NCBI RefSeq assembly: GCF_028747205.1
Contig: NZ_CP112880.1
Coordinates: forward strand, 2,914,001 to 2,978,000
DNA from: Streptomyces sp. CA-278952
GTDB taxonomy: Bacteria; Actinomycetota; Actinomycetes; Streptomycetales; Streptomycetaceae
Length of the DNA stretch: 64,000 nucleotides
Direction of reading: 5' to 3'
In this document: positions 7,631-17,267 of the stretch, piece after piece
How the letters are laid out: the number at the start of each line of letters is the position of its first letter
How positions within the stretch are numbered: the stretch's first letter is position 1
Translations under genes and position numbers: made by a program
The notes under the pieces: model-generated
Told to the model about the DNA's origin: nothing
Database searches by the model: none
Seen by the model: only the letters and a program-made list of their open reading frames with translations

Positions 7631-8589
7631 ACGCGGGTGGAGCCGCCGGGCCCCGCGGCGGCTCCACCCGGTCCCGGCCCGTCCGCGCCCGGGCCCTCCG
7701 CGCCGGGGGCCTGTCCGGTCTCCGCGCGGACCTCCTCGTCCTTGCTGCCGGTCGCCGTCCAGGCGGCGCAGAACAGCAGCAGCTTCGCGGTGAAGTTGAT
7801 CCACAGGAGCAGCGCGATCGGCACGCCGAACGCGCCGTACATGCTCTTGCCCGCGACCTCCCGCATATAGCTGCCCAGCAGCAGCTTGAGCAGTTCGAAG
7901 CCGACCGCCCCGAGCAGGGCCGCGACCACCAGCCGCCGCCGGGGCGGTTCCACCCCCGGCAGCAGCGTCAGCAGGTAGAGCAGCAGCAGGAAGCCGGCGA
8001 CGACCGCGACCGCCAGGGCGGCCACCCGCAGCAGGACACCGCCGGCCCCGTCCTCGGGGATGCCGATCAGGTCGGCGGTCCAGCCGACCGCCGTCGAGCC
8101 GATGGTGGAGACCGCCAGGGTGGCGAGGGCCGCGCCGCCGAGGCCGACCAGCAGCACGGCGTCCTTCACCTTGGCGACGACGGGGTTGGCCTCCTGGACG
8201 TCGTCCAGCTCCCAGACCGCGCGCAGGCACTCGCGCATGGAACCGACCCAGCCGACACCGGTGAACAGCAGCAGCGCACCGGCCACGAGGCCGACCGTGC
8301 CCGCGTTGGCGATCAGCCCGTCGATGCCCAACTGGTCGGAGATGCCCGGCACCTGATCGGCGATCTTGTCCTTGACGGTGTCGACCTGCTTGTCGCTCAG
8401 CAGGGCGGCGGCGACGGCCGCGCCGACCGCGATCAGCGGGAAGAGCGCCAGGAAGCTGATGAAGGTGATCGCCGCCGCGAGCCTGGCCCAGTGGACCCGG
8501 TCCAGCCGCTCGTAGGAACGCCACACGTGCGTTTCCATCAGCCGGGCGACCAGGGGCCCGATCACCGGGAGTTTCTTCAGCCAGTCCAT
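7627..8589 (-). CDS. YihY/BrkB-family inner membrane protein
   Basis: 320 residues from ATG 8589; an in-frame ATG at 8622 is an alternative and would place AGGAGG inside the coding region. Six transmembrane segments are visible, starting with LAAAITFISFLALFPLIAVG, the diagnostic opening of the family. The family-typical LLLWINFTAKLLLFCAAW lies near the end. The acidic/Gly-rich tail is disordered. Family members were once called ribonuclease BN, but that activity belongs to another protein; their role is unknown, with export or envelope functions suggested. Genes for the 2H phosphoesterase and trpS lie upstream on the same strand, beyond the inserted DprE-like pair. Confidence 0.9.
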   Translation of the reverse strand: MDWLKKLPVIGPLVARLMETHVWRSYERLDRVHWARLAAAITFISFLALFPLIAVGAAVAAALLSDKQVDTVKDKIADQVPGISDQLGIDGLIANAGTVGLVAGALLLFTGVGWVGSMRECLRAVWELDDVQEANPVVAKVKDAVLLVGLGGAALATLAVSTIGSTAVGWTADLIGIPEDGAGGVLLRVAALAVAVVAGFLLLLYLLTLLPGVEPPRRRLVVAALLGAVGFELLKLLLGSYMREVAGKSMYGAFGVPIALLLWINFTAKLLLFCAAWTATGSKDEEVRAETGQAPGAEGPGADGPGPGGAAAGPGGSTRV

Positions 8590-8761
8590 GACGTCACGCG
8601 TACCCTCCTGGGCCCGGAACATCGGCGGCCCGCCCCGGACTCTCCCGGACCCACCCGGCGGTACTCCGTCACGCTCCGCCGACACTCACTCCATCACCCG
8701 TTCCGGTGAGTGAATTCACCAATGCCGCGAAGGGGATTTCCCGGACGATACGGTCACCCTC

Positions 8762-10126
8762 ATGTCCGTCGACACGGTGTCCTTGACCGGCTGGGGCCGC
8801 ACCGCCCCGACGACCGCCGTGCGGTTTCGCCCCCGCACCCACGAGGAGGCGGCCGCCGTCGTCCGGGGGCGTGGGCCCCGGGGTGTCATCGCGCGCGGAC
8901 TGGGGCGGTCGCCCGGGGACGCGGCGCAGAACGCGGGCGGCTCGGTGCTCGACCTGACGGGCCTGGCCCGGGTCGGCGGTGTCGACGCCGCCGCCGGCCT
9001 GGTGCGCTGCGACGCGGGGGTGAGCCTGGAGCGGCTGCTGCGGGTGCTGCTGCCGCTCGGCTGGCTCCCGCCGGTCGTGCCCGGGACCGGCAGGGTGACG
9101 GTCGGCGGGGCGATCGGCTCCGACCTGTCCGGCCTCGACCACCGCCGCTCGGGCTCGTTCGCGCGGCACGTGAGCGCCCTGGAGCTGCTCACCGCCGACG
9201 GCGAGGTGCGTACGGTGCTGCCGGGCACCGCCCTCTTCGACGCGACCGCCGGGGGTCTGGGGCTGACCGGGGTGGTCCTGGGCGCGACCCTGCGCCTCCG
9301 GCGCGTGACGACCGGGCTGATGTCCGTCTCCACCGAGCGCGCCGGGGACCTGGACGATCTGCTGGCCCGCTTCACCGCGGGCGGCGACCGGCTGCCGTAC
9401 GCCTCCGCCTGGATCGACCTGATGGCCCGGGGCCGGGCGACCGGACGCGGGATCCTCACGCGGGGGGAGCACGCGACCCCTGAGATGCGCCCGGCGCACA
9501 CGGGGCGCACTTCGCTCTCCTCGCGTTCCGGAGGGGCCCGGGGGCGGTTCCGGTTTTCCGGCTTCCCGCCGGTGCCGGGCAGGCTGCTGGGTCCGGCCTC
9601 GGCCGCCCTGTACAACGAGGTCCGCTACCGGGGCGCACCCCGCGCGCGGACCGGTGAGCTCCGGCCGGTCCCCGTCTTCTTCCACGCGGCGGACGCCTTC
9701 CCGGACGCGAACCTGCTGTACGGGCGGGGCGGCCTGGTGCGCTACCGGTTCGCCGTCGGGTACGGCCGGGAGGAGACCCTGCACCGGGTCGTGCGGCGGA
9801 TCGCGGAGCGCCGGAGCCCCGCCGTGCGGGCCGTGCTCCAGCGGTTCGGGGCGGCGGACCCCGGCGGGCTGTCGTTCGCCGCGCCCGGCTGGTCCCTGGC
9901 CCTGGACCTGCCCGCGGCCCTGCCCGGCCTGGCCCGCTTCCTCGACGGCCTCGACGAGGAGGTGGCCGCCGCCGGGGGCCGGGTCTGCCTGGCCAAGGAC
10001 TCCCGGATGCGGCCGGAGACGGCGGCCGCGATGTACCCGGGTCTCGCGGACTTCCGGGAGCTGCGGGCGCGGCTGGACCCGACGGAGGCGTTCCGCTCCG
10101 ACCTGTCGCGCCGGCTCGGGCTGTAG
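8762..10126 (+). CDS. FAD-binding oxidoreductase resembling DprE1
   Basis: 454 residues from ATG 8762. It has the PCMH/VAO fold of DprE1 (decaprenylphosphoryl-ribose 2'-epimerase, oxidase half): GRSPGDAAQN near residue 48, PVVPGTGRVTVGGAIGSDLSG near 101-121 (the FAD pyrophosphate loop), HRRSGSFARHVSALELLTADG, and GLGLTGVV. The C-terminal region holds AKDSRM, also seen in DprE1. The adjoining reductase gene matches DprE2, so the pair should oxidise then reduce a polyprenyl-phosphate pentose, inverting C2. Streptomyces are not known for a mycobacterial arabinogalactan, so the real sugar and polymer are uncertain. Both genes are on the plus strand, 54 bases apart. Confidence 0.83.
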   Translation: MSVDTVSLTGWGRTAPTTAVRFRPRTHEEAAAVVRGRGPRGVIARGLGRSPGDAAQNAGGSVLDLTGLARVGGVDAAAGLVRCDAGVSLERLLRVLLPLGWLPPVVPGTGRVTVGGAIGSDLSGLDHRRSGSFARHVSALELLTADGEVRTVLPGTALFDATAGGLGLTGVVLGATLRLRRVTTGLMSVSTERAGDLDDLLARFTAGGDRLPYASAWIDLMARGRATGRGILTRGEHATPEMRPAHTGRTSLSSRSGGARGRFRFSGFPPVPGRLLGPASAALYNEVRYRGAPRARTGELRPVPVFFHAADAFPDANLLYGRGGLVRYRFAVGYGREETLHRVVRRIAERRSPAVRAVLQRFGAADPGGLSFAAPGWSLALDLPAALPGLARFLDGLDEEVAAAGGRVCLAKDSRMRPETAAAMYPGLADFRELRARLDPTEAFRSDLSRRLGL

Positions 10127-10180
10127 GGCCCCGCCGCTGCCCGCGTTTCTCTCCCCCACCCCTCTGATCAGGAGCTTCCC

Positions 10181-10936
10181 GTGAAGGATGCCTTCGGCGC
10201 CCCGCAGTCCCTGCTCGTCCTCGGCGGCACCTCCGAGATCGCCCTGGCCACCGCGCGCCGGCTGATCGCCCTGCGCACCCGCCGGGTCTGGCTGGCCGGA
10301 CGACCCTCCCCGGCCCTGGAGTCGGCCGCCGCCGAGCTGCGCGGCCGGGGGGCGGACGTGCGGACCGTCGACTTCGACGCGCTGGACTCCGCCTCCCACG
10401 AGGTCGTCCTCGGCAAGGTCTTCGCGGAGGGCGACATCGACGTGGTGCTGATGGCGTTCGGGGTCCTCGGCGACCAGGCGCGGGACGAGGAGGAGCCGAT
10501 GGCCGCGGTCCGGGTCGCCCAGACCAATTACACGGGGGCGGTCTCCGCCGGGCTGGTGTGCGCCGGCGCACTACAGGCGCAGGGGCACGGTTCGCTGGTG
10601 GTCCTGTCGTCGGTGGCCGGGGAGCGCGCCCGGCGCGCGGACTTCATCTACGGCTCCAGCAAGGCGGGCCTCGACGTGTTCGCGCAGGGGCTCGGCGACG
10701 CGCTCCAGGGGACCGGGGTGCAGGTGATGGTCGTCCGCCCCGGCTTCGTTCGGACCCGGGCCACGGCGGGGCGGCCGGAGCAGCCGTTCGCGACCGGCCC
10801 GGAGGAGGTCGCGGAGGCGATCGTCACGGGGCTGCGACGGCGCTCGGAGAGCGTGTGGGTGCCCGGTTCGCTCCGGGTGGTGATGGCGGCGCTGCGGCAC
10901 GTCCCGCGCCCGCTCTTCCGTCGGCTGCCGGTCTAG
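10181..10936 (+). CDS. Short-chain dehydrogenase resembling DprE2
   Basis: 251 residues from GTG 10181 with AGGAG 6 bases upstream. SDR features: cofactor loop LVLGGTSEIALATARRL (the GGTSEI form is characteristic of DprE2-like reductases, residues about 12-28), VDFDALD, MAFGVLGDQ, active-site YxxxK in FIYGSSKAGLDVFAQGL, and VVRPGFVRT. In mycobacteria DprE2 reduces the 2-keto intermediate to decaprenylphosphoryl arabinose with NADH. Its direct pairing with the FAD enzyme supports the same two-step epimerisation. No phosphoribosyl-polyprenol synthase or arabinosyltransferase gene is in the window. Confidence 0.85.
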   Translation: MKDAFGAPQSLLVLGGTSEIALATARRLIALRTRRVWLAGRPSPALESAAAELRGRGADVRTVDFDALDSASHEVVLGKVFAEGDIDVVLMAFGVLGDQARDEEEPMAAVRVAQTNYTGAVSAGLVCAGALQAQGHGSLVVLSSVAGERARRADFIYGSSKAGLDVFAQGLGDALQGTGVQVMVVRPGFVRTRATAGRPEQPFATGPEEVAEAIVTGLRRRSESVWVPGSLRVVMAALRHVPRPLFRRLPV

Positions 10937-10974
10937 GGCGTCTCGTCAAACGGCCGCCGTCGCCCGGAGGGTGC

Positions 10975-11574
10975 TCAGGGCCGTAGCGACGGGGCCGACG
11001 GCGCGTCGATCGTGTAGCCGCCCTGGGCCGGGACGGCGGGCGTGCCGCCGCCCGCTCCGAAGGGGAAGTCCCGGAGCTTGCGCCAGACGGCGTCCGGGCC
11101 CTGCTCGTACAGCGCGAAGGATCCGCAGGTCCAGGCGGCCTCGTACTCCGCGAGCTCCTCGTAGGCCCGGTCCATGGCCTCCTCGGCGATGCCGTGGGCC
11201 ACGGTGACGTGCGGGTGGTAAGGGAACTGGAGCTCGCGCACCAGGGGGCCCGAGGCGTCCCGGACCCGCTTCTGGAGCCAGGCGCAGGCCGAGGCGCCCT
11301 CGACGACCTGGACGAAGACGACCGGCGACAGCGGGCGGAAGGTGCCGGTGCCGGAGAGCCGCATCGGGAACGGGCGGCCGGCCGTGGCGATTCTTTCGAG
11401 GTGCTCCTCGATCGCCGGGAGGTCGGCCGACTGCGCCTCGGTCGGCGGCATGAGGGTGACGTGGGTGGGAATGCCGAAGGCGGCAGGGTCCCCGAAGCTC
11501 GCGCGGCGTTCCTGGAGCAGGCTGCCGTAGGGCTCCGGGACCGCGATCGAAACGCCGAGCGTTACGGTCCCCAC
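10975..11574 (-). CDS. 2'-5' RNA ligase-like 2H phosphoesterase
   Basis: 199 residues from GTG 11574, chosen because GGAGGAGAA lies 4 bases upstream on the coding strand; a longer frame to ATG 11613 is weaker. Two catalytic HxT motifs define the 2H fold: THVTLMPP (near residue 37) and PHVTVAHG (near 130). The family includes LigT/ThpR and cyclic phosphodiesterases that act on 2',3'- or 2',5'-phosphodiesters of RNA or nucleotides. The substrate here is unknown. It lies 124 bases after trpS on the same strand and may be co-transcribed. It converges with the DprE2-like gene. Confidence 0.87.
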   Translation of the reverse strand: MGTVTLGVSIAVPEPYGSLLQERRASFGDPAAFGIPTHVTLMPPTEAQSADLPAIEEHLERIATAGRPFPMRLSGTGTFRPLSPVVFVQVVEGASACAWLQKRVRDASGPLVRELQFPYHPHVTVAHGIAEEAMDRAYEELAEYEAAWTCGSFALYEQGPDAVWRKLRDFPFGAGGGTPAVPAQGGYTIDAPSAPSLRP

Positions 11575-11698
11575 GTCGTTCTCCTCCACCGTCGATGGTC
11601 GATTTTCGGTCATGCCGCGTGGGCCGGGTTTCCGGCCCACGCGTTCCGTCGCCGCAAGTGTGACCCCTGCGGCCATGATCTCGCCAGGGTCCTTGGAC

Positions 11699-12769
<1,071 letters not shown>

Positions 12770-12993
12770 TCAGGTACGGGGGCGATCTCCGGCAGCCGGT
12801 GCGGGGCGGAGAGGGAGCGTACTCGCGGAAGTCCGGAGCACGCGAGCGCACGCCTGAGATGAACCGCACATTTCGGCTGCCCGGCGTGCGACGGCGGGCG
12901 CGCCGGGCGATGGAGGTTTCCCGGCGCGGGTTCCGACCGACGATACAAAGTGGGCACCACCCCCGCCCACGCCGCACGACGAACGGAGATCCC

Positions 12994-14199
12994 GTGTCGA
13001 TCACGGAAACTGCCATCGCCTCCGCCGAGGCGCACAGCGCGCACAACTACCACCCGTTGCCGGTCGTCGTGGCCTCGGCGGAGGGCGCCTGGATGACCGA
13101 TGTCGAGGGCCGCCGGTACCTCGATCTGCTCGCCGGGTATTCGGCACTCAATTTCGGCCACGGCAACCGCCGGCTCATCGACGCGGCCAAGGCCCAGCTG
13201 GATCGGGTGACGCTGACGTCCCGGGCTTTCCACCACGACCGGTTCGCCGACTTCTGTACGGAGCTGGCGGCGCTGTGCGGCATGGAGACGGTGCTGCCGA
13301 TGAACACCGGGGCGGAGGCCGTGGAGACGGCGGTGAAGACCGCCCGCAAGTGGGGCTACCGGGTCAAGGGCGTGCCGGACGGCATGGCGAAGATCATCGT
13401 GGCCTCGGACAACTTCCACGGCCGCACGACCACGATCGTCAGCTTCTCCACCGACCCGGAGGCGCGGGCCGACTTCGGCCCGTACACCCCCGGCTTCGAG
13501 ATCGTTCCGTACGGGGACCTCACCGCGATGCGGGAGGCGATGACCGAGAACACCGTGGCGGTGCTGATCGAGCCGATCCAGGGCGAGGCCGGGGTGCTGG
13601 TGCCGCCGGCCGGCTATCTCCCCGGCGTACGGGAGCTGACCCGCGAGCGGAACGTGCTGTTCATCGCGGACGAGATCCAGTCGGGGCTGGGGCGTACGGG
13701 GAAGACGTTCGCGCTGGAGCACGAGGGCGTGGTGCCGGACGTGTACCTGCTGGGGAAGGCGCTCGGCGGCGGGGTGGTCCCGGTGTCGGCGGTCGTCTCC
13801 TCGGCGGACGTCCTCGGCGTGTTCCGGCCCGGCGAGCACGGCTCCACGTTCGGCGGGAACCCGCTGGCCTGCGCGGTGGCGCTGGAGGTGATCGCGATGC
13901 TGCGGACCGGCGAGTACCAGCAGCGGGCGGCCGAGCTGGGCGACCATCTGCACCGGGAGCTGGGCCTGTTGACGGGCGGTGGCGCGGTGGAGGCGGTGCG
14001 CGGCCGGGGGCTGTGGGCGGGCGTCGACATCGCTCCGGCGCTGGGCACCGGCCGGGAGATCTCGGAGAAGCTGATGGAGCTGGGGGTGCTGGTGAAGGAC
14101 ACCCACGGCTCCACGATCCGGATCGCCCCGCCGCTGGTGATCGGCAAGGAGGACCTGGACTGGGGCCTGGACCGGCTGCGGGCGGTACTGAGCGCCTGA
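12994..14199 (+). CDS. rocD: Ornithine--oxo-acid aminotransferase
   Basis: 401 residues from GTG 12994, with CGGAG upstream. PLP fold-type I, class III: it transfers the delta-amino group of ornithine to 2-oxoglutarate, giving glutamate semialdehyde on the arginine-to-proline/glutamate route. Visible signatures are DLLAGYSALNFGHGN, TGAEAVETAVKTARKW, VAVLIEPIQGEAGV, FIADEIQSGLGRTG, and the PLP lysine in LLGKALGGGVVPVSAVV (near residue 255). Length and motifs fit RocD/OAT better than acetylornithine aminotransferase. No arginase or other arginine-degradation gene is adjacent. It ends at a strong shared terminator. Confidence 0.92.
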   Translation: MSITETAIASAEAHSAHNYHPLPVVVASAEGAWMTDVEGRRYLDLLAGYSALNFGHGNRRLIDAAKAQLDRVTLTSRAFHHDRFADFCTELAALCGMETVLPMNTGAEAVETAVKTARKWGYRVKGVPDGMAKIIVASDNFHGRTTTIVSFSTDPEARADFGPYTPGFEIVPYGDLTAMREAMTENTVAVLIEPIQGEAGVLVPPAGYLPGVRELTRERNVLFIADEIQSGLGRTGKTFALEHEGVVPDVYLLGKALGGGVVPVSAVVSSADVLGVFRPGEHGSTFGGNPLACAVALEVIAMLRTGEYQQRAAELGDHLHRELGLLTGGGAVEAVRGRGLWAGVDIAPALGTGREISEKLMELGVLVKDTHGSTIRIAPPLVIGKEDLDWGLDRLRAVLSA

Positions 14200-14210
14200 G
14201 GAGGAGCCGG

Positions 14211-14251
14211 GAGAGCCCAGGGGGCGGCCCAGGGCCGCCCCCTGGGCTCTC
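14211..14251. terminator. Bidirectional terminator between rocD and the ATP-grasp gene
   Basis: Perfect 19-bp stem, gagagcccagggggcggcc (14211-14229) with its complement at 14233-14251, and a 3-nt loop. It lies just after the rocD stop and covers the last base pairs of the convergent ATP-grasp gene, so it can serve both transcripts. Confidence 0.85.
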
Positions 14252-15437
14252 AGAGGATGACGTGGGGCAGGAAGCGGGCGTACTCGTCCGTGACCGGCCC
14301 CGCCGACTCCCGGATGCCGAGCCCTGCCGCCTCGTCCTCGACGACCCACGCGCCGAGCACCACCCGGTTGCCGTCGAAGTCGGGCAGCGGGGCCGCCTCC
14401 TGGTAGCAGCACGGCTCGTCGCGCGTCACGGGCGGCGAGCCGGGGCCGTGCAGCTCGACGCCTGCGCCCTCGCGGCCGAGCAGCGGCTTGGACACGTATC
14501 CGGCCCCGCCCGGACCGGCCAGCTCGCGCGGGCCGTCGAGGTAGGCGGGCAGCAGATTGGAGTGGCCGGGGTACAGCTCCCAGAGGACCGCGAGCAGCGC
14601 CTTGTTGGAGAGGAGCATCTTCCAGGCGGGCTCGATCCAGCAGGTGGTGCCGGAGCCGCCGCCGTTGTCGAGGGTGTCCAGCACCTGCGGGCCGAAGCGG
14701 TCGGTGGCCAGCCACTCCCAGGGATAGAGCTTGAAGCAGCTGCGGATGAACCGCAGCCGGTCGTCGACGAACCGGCCCGACAGCCGGTCCCAGCCGATCT
14801 CCTCGACGGACAGCGCCTCGGTGTCGAGCCCGGCCTGCTGGGCGGTCTCGCGCAGATACGCGACCGTCATCAGGTCCTCGCCCAGCTCGTCGCCGTCGGA
14901 GTGGACGAAGTGCAGCGGCCCGGGCGGCAGCAGGGGCGCCTGCCGCTTCCAGGCGTCGACCAGCCTCTCGTGCAGGGAGTTCCACTGGTCGGCCCCGGGG
15001 AACCGGTCCTCCATCCAGAACCACTGCGCGCTCGCGGCCTCCACCAGCGAGGTCGGGGTGTCGGCGTTGTACTCCAGCATCTTCGCCGGGCCGCTCCCGT
15101 CGTAGCGCAGGTCGAACCTCCCGTACACGGAGGGCAGTTCGGCGCGGCGGCGCCAGGACTCGGCGACCAGCGCGGCGAGGCGGGGGTCGGTGATGCCGAG
15201 GTCGGCGAAGCGGTCCTGCTCGACGATGTGCGCGGCGGCGGCCAGGCACATCGTGTGCAGTTCCTCGACGGTCTCCTCCAGCGCCTCGACCTCGGGCAGT
15301 GAGAAGACGTAGTAGGCGCTCTCGTCCCAGTACGGTCGCAGCGAACCGTCCGGGTAGCGGGTGAGCGGGTAGACGACGCCCTGCGCCTCGACGGTCTCCT
15401 GCCAGCCGGGGCGCGGCTCGATCGTGCGACGTTCCAC
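14250..15437 (-). CDS. Glutathionylspermidine synthase-like ATP-grasp ligase (YgiC/YjfC type)
   Basis: 395 residues from GTG 15437, five bases after the stop of the lipoprotein gene, so the two are coupled. The preATP-grasp plus ATP-grasp architecture of the glutathionylspermidine synthase C-terminal family is clear: YYVFSLPEVEALEETVEELH, GRFDLRYDGSGPAKMLEYNADTPTSLVEA (split over the conserved acidic metal ligands), WIEPAWKMLLSNKALLAVLWEL, YVSKPLLGREGAGVEL and PCCYQEAAPLPDF. It should form an amide bond between a carboxylate and an amine with ATP. The E. coli relatives YgiC/YjfC have no settled substrate, and Streptomyces make neither glutathione nor trypanothione. There is no amidase domain. 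Confidence 0.87.
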   Translation of the reverse strand: MERRTIEPRPGWQETVEAQGVVYPLTRYPDGSLRPYWDESAYYVFSLPEVEALEETVEELHTMCLAAAAHIVEQDRFADLGITDPRLAALVAESWRRRAELPSVYGRFDLRYDGSGPAKMLEYNADTPTSLVEAASAQWFWMEDRFPGADQWNSLHERLVDAWKRQAPLLPPGPLHFVHSDGDELGEDLMTVAYLRETAQQAGLDTEALSVEEIGWDRLSGRFVDDRLRFIRSCFKLYPWEWLATDRFGPQVLDTLDNGGGSGTTCWIEPAWKMLLSNKALLAVLWELYPGHSNLLPAYLDGPRELAGPGGAGYVSKPLLGREGAGVELHGPGSPPVTRDEPCCYQEAAPLPDFDGNRVVLGAWVVEDEAAGLGIRESAGPVTDEYARFLPHVIL

Positions 15438-15442
15438 GGCGG

Positions 15443-15715
15443 TCAGCCGCCGCCGGAGCCGGAGCAGCCGAAGCCGCCGCGGTCGACTGCCGACTTGTCG
15501 AAGCTGCCGCCCTGCACCTTGCCGCTGTCGTTCTTGCCGCCGTAGTAGTACGAGCCGTTGCCGCCGCTGCGGCACTCGGAGCTCGGCAGGGTCCGCTGCG
15601 TCGTGCGGTCGGCGCAGCGCTTGTCCGGCTCCGAGCCACAGGACGTGATCGTCAGGGCGAGCAGCCCCATACCGCCGAGCACGACCGTGCTCGACCTCAG
15701 CCTTCGTGTGGGCAT
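15443..15715 (-). CDS. Small Cys/Gly-rich lipoprotein coupled to the ATP-grasp ligase
   Basis: 90 residues from ATG 15715. Lipobox at LTITSC, so Cys26 should be lipidated and the protein held on the outer face of the membrane. The mature part is short and low in complexity: CADRTTQRTLPSSEC, then Gly/Ser/Tyr-rich GNGSYYYGGKNDSG and a GGFGCSGSGGG end, with four further cysteines or near-cysteine turns. The pairing of a small lipoprotein with a YgiC-type ligase recalls E. coli ygiB-ygiC (DUF1190). It might be the substrate or anchor of the ligase (inference). Divergent spacing to the MocR side is 104 bases. Confidence 0.78.
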   Translation of the reverse strand: MPTRRLRSSTVVLGGMGLLALTITSCGSEPDKRCADRTTQRTLPSSECRSGGNGSYYYGGKNDSGKVQGGSFDKSAVDRGGFGCSGSGGG

Positions 15716-15819
15716 GTTCGGTTCTCCCCCGTGGTACGCGATCGAATCCGGCGCCCCGTTTCCGCCACCGGACCTCTTGTCAGATTAGTGGGAGGGGGGC
15801 GCTGTTCGGAACCTGGCCC

Positions 15820-17220
15820 TCACGGGAGAACCCGGCACAGGGCGTCGAGCGCGCCCGCCCAGGCGCTCTCCGACGGCGAGCCGTAGCCGATCACCAGGGC
15901 GTCACGGGCGGCGGGGGCGTCCGGGTGGCGGTAGCGCGCGAGGCCGTCCAGCGCCAGGCCCTGGAACGCCGCCGCCTGGATCACCGAACGCTCGGCGCCC
16001 GGCGGGAGTTCGAGGACCGCGTGCAGCCCGGCCGCGATCCCGCTGACCTCGACGTCCGGCGCGCGTTCGGCGAGCGCCGCGACGAGCTGGTCGCGGCGGC
16101 GGCGGTAGCGCAGCCGCATGGAGCGCACGTGCCGGTCGTACGCCCCCGAGGCGATGAACTCCGCGAACGTCAGCTGGTCGGGCGAGCCGGACATCCAGCC
16201 GGACACGTCCTTCTCCGCCGCCACCTCTTCCACCAGGCCCCGGGGCAGCACCATCCAGCCGAGGCGCAGCCCCGGGGCCAGCGACTTGCTGGCGGTGCCG
16301 AGGTGGACGACCCGCTCCGGGTCGAGGCCCTGGAGCGCCCCCACCGGCTGCCGGTCGTACCGGAACTCCCCGTCGTAGTCGTCCTCCAGGATCAGCCCGC
16401 CCGTGGACCGGGCCCAGTCGACGGCGGCGGCCCGCCGGTCCGGGTGCAGCGGTACGCCGGTGGGGAACTGGTGCGCCGGGGTCAGCAGGACCGCGCCCGC
16501 GCCGCGCAGCGCGGCCAGCTCGCCGGTCCGGGAGCCGTGCTCGTCCAGGGGCAGGCACGGGGTGCGCAGCCCGGCGTCGGTGAGGAGGTCTCTGTGGACG
16601 TCGAGGCCGTACGACTCGACGGCGATCTCCCGGACCCGGCGCCGCCGCAGCACCCGGCCCAGCAGCGTCAGCCCGTGCGCGAAGCCGGCGCAGATCACGA
16701 TGCGCTCCGGATCGGCGTGGACCCCGCGCGCCCGCGCCAGGTACTCGGCCAGCACGGTGCGCAGTTCGACGCGGCCGTGCGGATCGCCGTAGCCGAAGGC
16801 CTCGTCGGGGGCGGCGGTGAGTGCCTTGCGGGCGGCCTTGAGCCAGGCGGTGCGCGGGAAGGCGGAGAGATCCGGCGAGCCGGGCTTCAGGTTGTGACCG
16901 GCCCCGGGCCGCACCGGCCGGGGCCGGGCCGCCGCGGGGTCGGTCCGGCGCGGCACGGACCGGCGGGCGACCCGGGTCCCGGAGCCCTGGCGGGCGGTGA
17001 GCCAGCCCTCGGCGACCAGTTCGGCGTAGGCGTCCGCGACCGTGTTGCGGGCGACGCCCAGGTCGGCGGCGAGCACCCGGGAGGACGGCAGCCGGGTCCC
17101 GGGGGCCAGGCGGCCGGTGCGCACCGCCTCCCGCAGCGCCTCCATCAGCCCGCTGCGGAGCCCCTGGCCGACCGGTTCGAGATGCAGGTCCGCCCCGAAA
17201 GTGGCCCAGGAATCCGTCAT
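15820..17220 (-). CDS. MocR-type GntR/aminotransferase-fold regulator
   Basis: 466 residues from ATG 17220. The N-terminal winged-helix GntR domain spans residues about 15-80 (LREAVRTGRLAPGTRLPSSR, then DLGVARNTVADAYAELVAEGWL). A linker leads to a fold-type I aminotransferase domain: ALGVHADPERIVICAGF-type segment, ILEDDYDGEFRYD, and the PLP lysine in LGTASKSLAPGLRLGW. Members sense PLP or amino compounds and usually regulate a divergent neighbour. Here the divergent gene is the CxxC carboxymuconolactone-decarboxylase-like gene, only 47 bases away, which is the likely target. PdxR-like control of vitamin B6 genes is not supported by the context. Confidence 0.92.
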   Translation of the reverse strand: MTDSWATFGADLHLEPVGQGLRSGLMEALREAVRTGRLAPGTRLPSSRVLAADLGVARNTVADAYAELVAEGWLTARQGSGTRVARRSVPRRTDPAAARPRPVRPGAGHNLKPGSPDLSAFPRTAWLKAARKALTAAPDEAFGYGDPHGRVELRTVLAEYLARARGVHADPERIVICAGFAHGLTLLGRVLRRRRVREIAVESYGLDVHRDLLTDAGLRTPCLPLDEHGSRTGELAALRGAGAVLLTPAHQFPTGVPLHPDRRAAAVDWARSTGGLILEDDYDGEFRYDRQPVGALQGLDPERVVHLGTASKSLAPGLRLGWMVLPRGLVEEVAAEKDVSGWMSGSPDQLTFAEFIASGAYDRHVRSMRLRYRRRRDQLVAALAERAPDVEVSGIAAGLHAVLELPPGAERSVIQAAAFQGLALDGLARYRHPDAPAARDALVIGYGSPSESAWAGALDALCRVLP

Positions 17221-17267
17221 GCCAATGGACCATACCGGGGTGCCATCTCCGCCGTAGCGTCGTCCTC

